A stretch of DNA of 64,000 nucleotides, from contig OZ241345.1 in the NCBI GenBank assembly GCA_965200175.1, forward strand, positions 1,240,001 through 1,304,000, read 5' to 3'. The notes beneath the pieces are model-generated. The model did not search any database. It was not told the origin of the DNA and saw only the letters and a program-made list of their open reading frames with translations. Numbering within the stretch: the stretch's first letter is position 1; each line of letters begins with the position of its first letter. The stretch is from Azophilus sp026709365 (GTDB lineage Bacteria; Pseudomonadota; Gammaproteobacteria; Pseudomonadales; Azotimanducaceae). Position numbers and translations under genes: made by a program. Below, piece after piece: positions 53,606 through 61,573 of this stretch.

Positions 53606-54334
53606 ATGGCGCAGGCCGAAGGGGTCATTCAGTTCAGCTTTTGTCTGGCGGCGCCGGGTGGCGAACCGCTTGGTGACTTGGCGCAGCCGCTGCTCGCTTG
53701 GCGCACGGTGCTGCGCCGTCTTGCGCTGATTGGGCAGGACGGGGCGCGCTACGGCGGCTTCGGCTACGGCAACGTCAGCCGCCGCCTGCCCGGCGCTGCG
53801 GGGGGCTTCCTCATCACCGCCAGCCAAACCGCCGGCATCGCCGATGCCGGCGTCGAACAATTGGTTTGGGTGCGGCGCTGGGACTTGGGCCGGTTCCATG
53901 TGGAGGCTGAAGGCGCGTTGCCGCCGTCCTCGGAATCCCTGACCCACGCCATGCTCTACGCGAGCGACCCGCAAGTGAATTGGGTGTTCCACGGCCATTG
54001 CCCGGACATCTGGGACAGCGCCGCAGCAGCGGGCTTGCCCGCAATCGACGCGGACGTGGGCTACGGTTCGCCACGGATGGCCGCAGCGGTGTCCGCCCTG
54101 TTGCGCGCCCACAGCGCCAACGCCCGGGGTCGCGGCGATGGGTTTCCGAGTGAATTGGCTTGTGTGCCCGTCGATTCTCCCTCGGCCAGGTCGCAGCATC
54201 CCCCGCTTGGGCCCTTGGTGTTCGTGACCTTGGGCCACGAGGACGGGGTGTTCGCCTGCGGCGGCAGCGCCGAAGCGACGGGCGGTGCCCTGGCTGCGGC
54301 CTTGGCCAGGGCCTTGGCGTGCGGGCAGCCATGA
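53606..54334 (+). CDS. Class II aldolase/adducin family protein (MtnB/Ald2-like)
   Basis: The 242-residue product has class II aldolase features: GYGNVSRR (phosphate site), SSESLTHAMLY, the zinc histidines in VFHGHCPD, and a third histidine in VTLGHEDGVF. It overlaps mtnA by ATGA. Enzymes in this position act on methylthioribulose-1-phosphate, either as the MtnB dehydratase or as the aldolase of the DHAP shunt. About 35 residues rich in S, R and P (residues ~170-205) are inserted before the last strand. Confidence 0.8.
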   Translation: MAQAEGVIQFSFCLAAPGGEPLGDLAQPLLAWRTVLRRLALIGQDGARYGGFGYGNVSRRLPGAAGGFLITASQTAGIADAGVEQLVWVRRWDLGRFHVEAEGALPPSSESLTHAMLYASDPQVNWVFHGHCPDIWDSAAAAGLPAIDADVGYGSPRMAAAVSALLRAHSANARGRGDGFPSELACVPVDSPSARSQHPPLGPLVFVTLGHEDGVFACGGSAEATGGALAAALARALACGQP

Positions 54335-55329
54335 GCAGCCCGCCAGCCATGCGGTGGGAGGATGGCGAGCTGCGCCTGCTCGACCAGCGCCAACTGCCGC
54401 ATCGAGTCGAGTACCTGCGCATTGACGGCATTGCGGACGCCGTGGACGCCATTGCCGCCTTGGCGGTGCGCGGCGCGCCCGCCATCGGCATCGCGGCGGC
54501 CTACGCGCTGGCGGTGGCGGCGCGGCGCTCCGGTGATGTGGCCGGCGTTCTCAAGGACGGCGGCGATGCGTTGATCGCTGCCCGGCCCACCGCGGTCAAT
54601 CTCCGTTGGGCGGTGGAGCGTTTGCGCCGGCGCGGCGCCCAGGAGCCTCGGGCGGCCGCCTTGGCGGATGAGGCCAGTGCCATTCATCGGGAGGACGCCG
54701 CTGCCTGCCGGGGCATCGGCGAGCACGGGCGCAGCCTCATCAAGCCGGGCGGCAACCTGCTCACCCATTGCAACGCCGGCGCGCTGGCCGTGTCCGAGTT
54801 GGGCACCGCCACCGCCCCGATGTACTTGAGCCATCAAGCGGGCGTGTGCTTTCACGTCTATGTCGATGAAACCCGGCCCCTGTTCCAAGGCGCCCGCCTC
54901 ACCGCTTGGGAGCTCGGCGCGGCGGGCATCGACCTCACCCTCATCTGCGACAATGCGGCCGCCAGCCTGATGGCGGCGGGCAGGATCGACCTCATCATCG
55001 TCGGCACCGACCGCGTGGCTAGGAACGGCGACGTGGTCAACAAGATCGGCACGCTCAACCTGGCCGTGCTGGCCAACCATTTCGGAGTGCCCTTCTACGT
55101 GGCCTGTCCGTCGTCCACGTTCGACCCCGACACCCCAAGTGGACAGGAGGTCATCATCGAGGAGCGCGCCGGCGACGAGGTGCGCCAGCAGCACGCCGCC
55201 GAGGTGGCCGTCTTCAACCCTGCTTTCGACGTGACGCCGGCCGCCTTGGTCACCGGGGTCATCACCGAGCGCGGCATCGCCCGCCCGCCTTTGGCACAAT
55301 CGCTTTTCGATCTGCTGATCGCAGGATAA
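54331..55329 (+). CDS. mtnA: Methylthioribose-1-phosphate isomerase
   Basis: MtnA converts 5-methylthioribose-1-phosphate to the ribulose form in methionine salvage. The 332-residue product has AVRGAPAIGIAAAYALA, the catalytic cysteine region THCNAGALAV, ICDNAAASLM and the catalytic aspartate in VGTDRVARNGDV. The start at 54331 overlaps the aldolase stop. Only mtnA and the aldolase are present; mtnC, mtnD, mtnE are not in the window. Confidence 0.94.
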   Translation: MSSPPAMRWEDGELRLLDQRQLPHRVEYLRIDGIADAVDAIAALAVRGAPAIGIAAAYALAVAARRSGDVAGVLKDGGDALIAARPTAVNLRWAVERLRRRGAQEPRAAALADEASAIHREDAAACRGIGEHGRSLIKPGGNLLTHCNAGALAVSELGTATAPMYLSHQAGVCFHVYVDETRPLFQGARLTAWELGAAGIDLTLICDNAAASLMAAGRIDLIIVGTDRVARNGDVVNKIGTLNLAVLANHFGVPFYVACPSSTFDPDTPSGQEVIIEERAGDEVRQQHAAEVAVFNPAFDVTPAALVTGVITERGIARPPLAQSLFDLLIAG

Positions 55330-55490
55330 GGTTGCCCCATGCGTTCGACTTGCCGCGATGCGGCCGGGGGCTGGACGCTCGGTTGGGGAAGCTCCCTGAC
55401 CCAACGCGGACTGGGGCGCCGACGCCCCCTGCCCTCGGCCGAATCGCGGCGGCACGGCAGCCGGCGGCGTCGCAACCACGGACTGAACGG

Positions 55491-57233
55491 ATGTCAATTA
55501 TGAATGCGGACACTGGCATGAAGATCGTTTTTGGGCGGGCCCCGAAGAGCCTGATGGCTGGCGGGCTCCTGGCGGGCCTTGCGGCGTTGACGGGTTGCGC
55601 GCCGTCGTCCCCGCCGCTGCAGGCCGACCGGCTCTGGGTGGGCGAGCACATCATCACCTTTGACGACGCCCATGCCGACGCCACCGCAGTGGCCATTGCC
55701 GGTGAGCGGATTGTCTGGGTGGGGCGCCGGGAGGATTGGCACGGCGAGGCGCGGGAGACCGTTGAACTCGGTGGAAGGGCGCTGCTGCCGGGCTTGATTG
55801 ACGCCCACGGCCACCTCTCCTTCTCCGCCCGCACGGCCAACTTGGCCAACGTGGCCTCGCCGCCGGTGGGGGCGGTGGGGGACATCGCCTCGCTGCAGGC
55901 GGTGCTGCGCAGCTACATCGAGGAGCGCGGCTTTGCGCCCGGTGAGTGGGTGGTGGGCGTGGGCTACGACGACTCCCTGATCGAGGAGCAGCGCCATCCG
56001 GACCGTGACGACCTCGATGCGGTTTCCGACGCGCATCCCATCGCCTTGATCCATGTGTCCGGCCACTTGGCCACCGCCAACAGCCTGGCCTTGGAGCGGG
56101 CCGGCATCAGCAAGGACACGCCCGACCCGCTCGGCGGCGTCATCCGGCGCCGGGCGGACGGCGAGCCCAACGGCGTGCTGGAGGAAACGGCCACCGCCCC
56201 GGTGCGCTTCAGCGTGATGGGCGGCGGCGATCTGTCGGCGGCGGACATCCATGCGGCGCTCGACATCTACGCCAGCCACGGCATCACCACCGTTCAGGAC
56301 GGGGCGGCGTCGGTGGCGGAGCTTCTGCGCTTCGCCCAGGTTGCGGACACCGACGGCTTGGCGCTCGACGTGGAGGTCTATCTTGCGGCCATGGAACCGG
56401 GCTTTCGCATGCCCTTGGGCCAAGCGCTGGGCGAGTACCGAAACCGCGTCAAGCTCGCCGGGGTCAAGATGTTCCTGGACGGCTCCCCCCAGGGCAAGAC
56501 CGCCTACCTAAGCGAGCCTTACTTCGTTCCGCCGGCGGGCTTGCCGGCGGACTACCGAGGCTATCCCACGGTGCCGCAGGAGTTTGTGGACGCGAAGGTT
56601 GCCGGCTTTGCCGCAGCCGGGGTGCCGATGCTGGTGCATTGCAACGGCGACGCCGCCGCCGAGATGCTGATCGATGCCTTGGACAGGGCCGCGCAAAGCG
56701 CGCCGTTGGGCGACCACCGCACGGTCATGATTCACGCCCAGACGGTGCGCGAGGACCAGCTTGACCGCATGGCGGCGCTGGGGGTGGTGCCGTCGTACTT
56801 CTCCGCGCACACGTTCTATTGGGGTGACTGGCATCGGGATTCGGTGCTCGGGCCGCAGCGGGCGCAGCGCATCAGCCCCACCGCCTCGACCTTGGCGCGC
56901 GACATGCCCTTCACGGTCCACAACGATTCTCCCATCGTACCTCCGGACATGATCCGCCTGGTTTGGGCGACCGCCAACCGCCTGACCCGCAGCGGACAGG
57001 TGCTCGGCGAGGCGCAGCGCCTGGATGCCCGCCAAGCGCTGCGGGCGGTCACCGCCAACGCCGCCTACCAGTCGTTTGAGGAGTGCTGCAAGGGCACCCT
57101 GACGCCGGGCAAGCAGGCGGACCTAGTGGTGCTGTCAAGCGATCCCCTGTCCATGCCCGCTGCGGACCTCCTTGACCTTGAAGTGGCGGAGACCGTCTCG
57201 CGGGGCAAGACGGTGTTCCTTGCGCTGAACTGA
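55491..57233 (+). CDS. Amidohydrolase family lipoprotein (YtcJ-like)
   Basis: The 580-residue product has a lipobox (LAALTGC) after a hydrophobic segment and an Amidohydro_3 domain: GRALLPGLIDAHGHL (metal H-x-H), VHCNGDAAAEM, VMIHAQTVRED, and HNDSPIVPPD (aspartate). These periplasmic or secreted enzymes hydrolyse unknown amides. ATG at 55491 is chosen; one at 55518 is possible. Confidence 0.85.
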   Translation: MSIMNADTGMKIVFGRAPKSLMAGGLLAGLAALTGCAPSSPPLQADRLWVGEHIITFDDAHADATAVAIAGERIVWVGRREDWHGEARETVELGGRALLPGLIDAHGHLSFSARTANLANVASPPVGAVGDIASLQAVLRSYIEERGFAPGEWVVGVGYDDSLIEEQRHPDRDDLDAVSDAHPIALIHVSGHLATANSLALERAGISKDTPDPLGGVIRRRADGEPNGVLEETATAPVRFSVMGGGDLSAADIHAALDIYASHGITTVQDGAASVAELLRFAQVADTDGLALDVEVYLAAMEPGFRMPLGQALGEYRNRVKLAGVKMFLDGSPQGKTAYLSEPYFVPPAGLPADYRGYPTVPQEFVDAKVAGFAAAGVPMLVHCNGDAAAEMLIDALDRAAQSAPLGDHRTVMIHAQTVREDQLDRMAALGVVPSYFSAHTFYWGDWHRDSVLGPQRAQRISPTASTLARDMPFTVHNDSPIVPPDMIRLVWATANRLTRSGQVLGEAQRLDARQALRAVTANAAYQSFEECCKGTLTPGKQADLVVLSSDPLSMPAADLLDLEVAETVSRGKTVFLALN

Positions 57234-57267
57234 GGCTTAATGTGAGGATGGTTCGGACATGGCGTCG

Positions 57268-57567
57268 TTATGGCAGCAGCATGCCCATCAAGCCCATCAT
57301 TCCGCCCAGCAGCGCCACCAGAAAGGCGAACAGCCATCCCATGCCCAGCTTCACCAGCGACTCCAAGCGATCTATGCGCTGGAAGACAACTTTGGTGATG
57401 GCTTCATTGCTCGCTTCGAGTTCCTTGCGCAGCACCTCAGGCGTGACCGCGAACTTTTCAATGGCGTTGCCGATCTCCTCAATCACCGCGTAGGCTTGAG
57501 CCCGCTCCATTCCTGAAGATTCAAGACGCTGGGCCATCCCTTGGATCTCTCTTGCTGCTTGTTGCAT
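57268..57567 (-). CDS. Small coiled-coil membrane protein
   Basis: The 99-residue product has a charged helical N-terminus (MQQAAREIQGMAQRLESSG; LRKELEASNEAITKVVFQRIDRLE) and one C-terminal membrane segment (GWLFAFLVALLGGMMGLMGMLL). Layout resembles DUF1640-like proteins. Function unknown. Divergent from greB. Confidence 0.65.
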   Translation of the reverse strand: MQQAAREIQGMAQRLESSGMERAQAYAVIEEIGNAIEKFAVTPEVLRKELEASNEAITKVVFQRIDRLESLVKLGMGWLFAFLVALLGGMMGLMGMLLP

Positions 57568-57736
57568 TTAGTATATCCCCCGATAGTCCGGCAATGAAAA
57601 GCCATCACATCACATAGCTCCAATGCACTCCTAGTGGACATGTCTGCGAGACTTGTAGGAAATTGACCCTTTGCGCTTCGGGGACGGCGCGTCGGCGTCG
57701 CCGCTCCCTTCAATCGCCCCCGGTTGGAGCTTTGCC

Positions 57737-58228
57737 TTGAGCCGCCATCGACCCCCAGCCGTCAAGTCTTCGCCCTACATCACCCGGGCCGGCCACGACG
57801 CCTTGCAGGCGGAACTCGGGGAGCTTTGGAAGCGCAAGCGGCCAGCGCTGGTGCAAAAGGTGGCCGAGGCGGCGGCGCTCGGCGACCGCTCTGAGAATGC
57901 GGAATACATCTACGGCAAGAAGCAACTCCATGAGACCGATCGCCGCATCCGCTACCTGTCGCGGCGTCTTGATGAACTGACCGTCGTGGAGCGCCTGCCT
58001 GAAGATCGAACGCGGGTGCGGTTTGGCGCTTGGGTCACGGTCGAGGACGCCGCTGGGCGGAGGAGCCGCTATCGGCTCGTGGGCGCTGACGAGGCGGATG
58101 CCTCCGCAGGCCGCATCAGCGTTGACTCGCCCCTCGGCCAAGCCCTGCTCAACCAGCGGGTCGGCGCTTCGGTCACCGCCGCCAAGCGGACATGGCGGCT
58201 GATCGCGGTCTCCTATGCGACGGATTAG
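57737..58228 (+). CDS. greB: Transcription elongation factor GreB
   Basis: GreB rescues backtracked RNA polymerase by stimulating transcript cleavage. The 163-residue product has the antiparallel coiled coil with LGDRSENAEYIYGKKQLHETDRRIRYLSRRL (acidic tip DRSENAE) and the C-terminal FKBP-like domain (VRFGAWVTVED; LGQALLNQRVGASV). The TTG at 57737 is chosen as the family start; a longer open frame exists. Confidence 0.94.
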   Translation: MSRHRPPAVKSSPYITRAGHDALQAELGELWKRKRPALVQKVAEAAALGDRSENAEYIYGKKQLHETDRRIRYLSRRLDELTVVERLPEDRTRVRFGAWVTVEDAAGRRSRYRLVGADEADASAGRISVDSPLGQALLNQRVGASVTAAKRTWRLIAVSYATD

Positions 58229-58255
58229 GAATTAGTTTGACTCTCACTCGGGCAA

Positions 58256-58275
58256 GGGCGGTCCGAAGACCGCCC
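58256..58275. terminator. Hairpin between convergent greB and the secreted-protein gene
   Basis: A 7-bp stem GGGCGGT/ACCGCCC with loop CCGAAG. It lies 27 bases after the greB stop and 22 before the opposite stop, so it could serve both; no T tract is present. Confidence 0.55.
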
Positions 58276-58297
58276 CGGTGTGTCGGTGCGCGGCCAG

Positions 58298-58921
58298 TCA
58301 GCTGCTGGCCGGAATGCACCTGTTTCTGCTTTGTTCCCACGTCGTGCTTGGATCATTGTTGCAAGCCGTCCGAAGCCTGTTGCATTCCGCATATCCCCTT
58401 GGGTCGGCAAAGCACCCCGTGCCCCAACCTGAACTACTGGCTGGCGCTGGGCTGGGGTCGGGCGGCGTTCTGAACCAAACTGCGGTGATAGCTTTATTTT
58501 GAAAATAGCCGCCGCCCTGCGTGTACACGTTTATGCAATAGTTTGTGTTTGGATGCGCCCGGATTGTTTGCGACCATGAAGTTCCGGAAGTAATTATGCT
58601 GTGTCCGCGCAGCCCCGACGGAGGCAGGTCGCAAGAGGCGATGTTGCCGCCGCTGACCTGACCGTATTTCACAAAATACTGCGGATCCAAATTGCATGTG
58701 TTTGCGTCGTGCACCAACAGGCAAACACGGCGTGCGCTGGAAAAGGCTTGCGCTATGTCCGCTGAGTAGTTAATCACCCATTCATGGTTTGCCAGCGTTG
58801 CGGTTTCAGTCATGCTGAACCCCTCATCGGCTGTCACTTGAAGAGTGCCCGTGGTCTGCGCCCACGTCGGCGCGGCCATCGCCACCAGCGCGGCGGCGAG
58901 CGTCATTGTCAATTGCTTCAT
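58298..58921 (-). CDS. Secreted hypothetical protein
   Basis: The 207-residue product has a clear signal peptide (ALVAMAAPTWAQ) and no membrane segment after it. The mature chain contains eight or so cysteines, including CNLDPQYF, CFADPRGYAECNRLRTAC and the last RNRCIP. Disulfide-rich folds are likely. The family is not recognised. AGGAGG lies eight bases before the ATG. Base use is lower in GC than neighbours. A 25-base poly-C tract 56 bases upstream of the start codon may alter its promoter. Confidence 0.75.
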   Translation of the reverse strand: MKQLTMTLAAALVAMAAPTWAQTTGTLQVTADEGFSMTETATLANHEWVINYSADIAQAFSSARRVCLLVHDANTCNLDPQYFVKYGQVSGGNIASCDLPPSGLRGHSIITSGTSWSQTIRAHPNTNYCINVYTQGGGYFQNKAITAVWFRTPPDPSPAPASSSGWGTGCFADPRGYAECNRLRTACNNDPSTTWEQSRNRCIPASS

Positions 58922-58976
58922 TGGGGAGCCTCCTAGCTCATGGTTGGCATTGGTGCGTTCGGAGGCCGAAACCCTA

Positions 58977-59001
58977 CCCCCCCCCCCCCCCCCCCCCCCC
59001 C
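58977..59001. repeat. Poly-C tract of 25 bases
   Basis: An uninterrupted run of 25 C (G on the other strand). It sits between the divergent secreted-protein gene (start 58921) and aroA (start 59122), directly next to a family A repeat. Confidence 0.97.
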
Positions 59002-59021
59002 GTCAAGGGGGTGTCCCACGC

Positions 59022-59083
59022 AACAGGCGCGGAGTTTCGCGTAGCGAAACTCCAACCGCCTCTCGCCCTCCGGGCGAGAGGCG
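59022..59083. repeat. Family A composite repeat, copy A7
   Basis: Stem GGAGTTTCGCGTAGCGAAACTCC followed by the hairpin GCCTCTCGCCCTCCGGGCGAGAGGC. It lies in the aroA upstream region. Confidence 0.88.
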
Positions 59084-59121
59084 CATTGACAATTCCACCG
59101 GCTCGCCGGGATAGTGCGCGG

Positions 59122-60399
59122 ATGGACGCGCTGACCCTCGGCCCGATCAAGTCGCTGTCGGGCGAAGTCCGCCTGCCGGGCTCAAAAAGCATATCCAACC
59201 GGGCCTTGCTGCTCGCCGCCCTGGCCGGGGGCCGCACCCGGATCGTCAACCTGCTCGATGGCGAGGACACCCAGCTGATGCGCCGTGCCCTAAGCCAGCT
59301 CGGCATTGCGGTAACGCCGCATGGCGATGCCTGGACGGTGGCGGGCGGCGGTGGCCCCTTGGTCACCGATGGCCGCCGCACCGAGTTGAACCTTGGCCTG
59401 GCCGGTACCGCGCTGCGCCCCTTGGCGGCGGCGCTCACGCTGGGCAACGGCGAGTTCGTTCTCGACGGCACCCCGCGCATGCGGGAGCGCCCCGTCGGCC
59501 CCTTGGTGTCGGCGCTGCGCGCCTTGGGCGCGGACATCGACTACGCCGCGACGTCCGGCTATCCGCCCGTGCGCATTCGGGCCGGCGGATTGGCGGGGGG
59601 CGAGGCCGACATCGACGGCAGAGTGTCCAGCCAGTTCCTGACCTCAGTGCTGCTTGCCGCGCCCTTGGCGCAACGCCCGGTGACCCTTCGCGTCTTGGGC
59701 GATCTGGTCTCCAAGCCCTACATCGACATCACCCTGGACCTCATGTCGCGTTTTGGCGCCGAGGTTCGCCACCGCGGCCACCGACGCTTTGCGGTGGCCA
59801 ACGGCGGCTACCGCTCGCCCGGCGAATGCCTCGTGGAGGGCGACGCGTCCTCGGCCACCTACTTCCTGGCCGCCGGCGCCATTGCCGGCCAAGGCATCCG
59901 CGTCGAAGGCGTCGGCGCGGCCAGCATTCAAGGCGATGCCGCCTTTGCCGACGTGCTCGAAGCCATGGGCGCCCAAGTGGAGCGCAGCGCGACGAGCCTC
60001 GCCGTAAGGCCCGCCCCGCTGTCGGGGATTGACGCCGACCTCAACCACGTCCCGGACGCCGCCATGACCGTCGCCGTGCTGGCGCTGTTCGCCAAGGGCA
60101 CGACCCGCATCGGCAACGTCGCCAACTGGCGGGTCAAGGAAACCGACCGGCTGGCGGCCATGGCGCGGGAACTGCGCAAGCTCGGCGCCGAGGTTGAGGA
60201 AGGGCCGGATGGCTTGGCCATCGACCCGCCGCCGGCACTCAAGCCCGCCGCCATCGAAACCTACGGCGACCACCGCATGGCCATGTGCTTTTCCCTGGCG
60301 GCCTTGGGCGGCGTTCCCGTCACCATCAAGGATCCGGGCTGCGTGGCCAAGACCTTTCCCGACTACTTCGAGCAGTTCACGGCGTTGATCGACAGTTGA
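59122..60399 (+). CDS. aroA: 3-phosphoshikimate 1-carboxyvinyltransferase (EPSP synthase)
   Basis: AroA joins PEP and shikimate-3-phosphate in chorismate synthesis. The 425-residue product has GSKSISNRALLLAALAGG, LGLAGTALRPLAAALTL, the two-domain inside-out barrel, SSATYFLAAGAI, DAAMTVAVLAL, and YGDHRMAMCFSLAAL. ATG at 59122 is the family start; the open frame upstream reads through a repeat and the poly-C tract. No other aro gene is adjacent. Confidence 0.96.
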   Translation: MDALTLGPIKSLSGEVRLPGSKSISNRALLLAALAGGRTRIVNLLDGEDTQLMRRALSQLGIAVTPHGDAWTVAGGGGPLVTDGRRTELNLGLAGTALRPLAAALTLGNGEFVLDGTPRMRERPVGPLVSALRALGADIDYAATSGYPPVRIRAGGLAGGEADIDGRVSSQFLTSVLLAAPLAQRPVTLRVLGDLVSKPYIDITLDLMSRFGAEVRHRGHRRFAVANGGYRSPGECLVEGDASSATYFLAAGAIAGQGIRVEGVGAASIQGDAAFADVLEAMGAQVERSATSLAVRPAPLSGIDADLNHVPDAAMTVAVLALFAKGTTRIGNVANWRVKETDRLAAMARELRKLGAEVEEGPDGLAIDPPPALKPAAIETYGDHRMAMCFSLAALGGVPVTIKDPGCVAKTFPDYFEQFTALIDS

Positions 60400-60451
60400 G
60401 CGGTAGGGTTTGCCCGGATGGGTTGCTGTTGCTCCGTACCGGGCGCGAGGT

Positions 60452-60540
60452 CTTGAAGCACATTGGAACCTGACCCACGCAACGGGGCCGGAGTTTCGCG
60501 TCAGCGAAACTCCAACGCACCCGCAAAGCGGGTGCGCGGG
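60452..60540. repeat. Family A composite repeat, copy A8
   Basis: Modules CATTGGAACCTGACCCACGC, stem GGAGTTTCGCGTCAGCGAAACTCC, hairpin GCACCCGCAAAGCGGGTGC. Tandem with copy A9, which follows after 4 bases. Confidence 0.9.
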
Positions 60541-60544
60541 CATA

Positions 60545-60630
60545 GAAACACTTCGGAATCCGATCGCCACAACGCGCGCGGAGTTTCGCGGAGCGAAACT
60601 CCAACCGCACCCGCAAAGCGGGTGCGCGGG
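60545..60630. repeat. Family A composite repeat, copy A9
   Basis: Modules AAACACTTCGGAATCCGATCG, stem GGAGTTTCGCGGAGCGAAACTCC, and the same GCACCCGCAAAGCGGGTGC hairpin as A8. Confidence 0.9.
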
Positions 60631-60685
60631 TTTATTGATTTCGGCGCTTGGTGCAAACTGCCGCTCCCACGGAAGAGGCAAGGTC

Positions 60686-61558
60686 ATGACCACGATTCTC
60701 GACGGAGGCATGGGATCGGAGCTCATCCGCCGGGGCGCCGGCGATGCGCGTGGCCTGTGGTCGGCGCGGGCGCTGCTTGAGGCGCCCGACGCGGTGGTGG
60801 AGGTGCATCGCGACTACATCGCTGCGGGCGCTGAGATCATCATCACCAACACCTACTCGACCATCCCCAGCTATCTGGGCAAGCTGGACATGGCGGGACG
60901 CTGGCTGGAACTGACCGAGTTGGCGGGGAAACTGGCGCGTTCAGCGGTCGATGGGGCAGGGGGCAAGGTGCTGGTGGCCGGTTCGTTGCCGCCGCTCGGC
61001 GAAAGCTACCGGGCGGATCTGGTGCCGCCTGACGTCGAGGCGCAGCCGCTTTACCGGGAAATGGTCGAAGCGCTGGAGCCTTGCGTGGATCTCTTCATTT
61101 GCGAAACCATGTCCTCGGCCCGGGAGGCCCGCAACGCCGCCAGCATGGCCCGCCGCCATTCGACCAAGCCGGTACACGTCTCCTGGACGCTCGCCGAAGC
61201 GGCTGGCGCAGGCTTGCGCAGCGGCGAAACCCTCAAGGCGGCGCTGGCTGGCGTTGCCGACTTGGCGCCTAACGCCCTGCTGTTCAACTGCACGTCCCCG
61301 CAGGCCATTGCCGGCGGATTGGCGCAGCTGGCCGCTTTGACCGACCTGCCGCTGGGCGCCTATCCCAATCGGTTCAACGTGCCGGACGGCTGGACCCTGG
61401 ACGGCGAGGCGCAAACCGTGCGCCGGGAGCTGTCCGTCGAGGAGTTCGTCAACCATGCCCTGCACTGGCGGGAACTGGGCGCTTCCCTGATCGGCGGCTG
61501 CTGCGGCATCGGCCCGGAGCACATCGCCGCGGCGGCGGATCGATTGCGGTCAGCCTGA
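60686..61558 (+). CDS. Homocysteine S-methyltransferase family protein
   Basis: The 290-residue product has the zinc/thiol-methyltransferase landmarks: ILDGGMGSELIRRG, LIITNTYSTIPSYL and the zinc cysteines in FNCTSPQ and GGCCGIGPEHI. Family members (MmuM, BHMT) methylate homocysteine from S-methylmethionine or betaine. It is convergent with a BCCT transporter that could import betaine, but the order is not an operon. The ATG at 60686 was chosen; AAGAGGCAAGGTC precedes it. Confidence 0.88.
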   Translation: MTTILDGGMGSELIRRGAGDARGLWSARALLEAPDAVVEVHRDYIAAGAEIIITNTYSTIPSYLGKLDMAGRWLELTELAGKLARSAVDGAGGKVLVAGSLPPLGESYRADLVPPDVEAQPLYREMVEALEPCVDLFICETMSSAREARNAASMARRHSTKPVHVSWTLAEAAGAGLRSGETLKAALAGVADLAPNALLFNCTSPQAIAGGLAQLAALTDLPLGAYPNRFNVPDGWTLDGEAQTVRRELSVEEFVNHALHWRELGASLIGGCCGIGPEHIAAAADRLRSA

Positions 61559-61573
61559 CGCTGCGCATCAGTC

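Noticed and set aside
58906..59121. aroA start upstream of the poly-C tract
   Set aside because: The frame is open only because of the C run and a repeat; EPSP synthases begin at the MDALTLGPI-type position.
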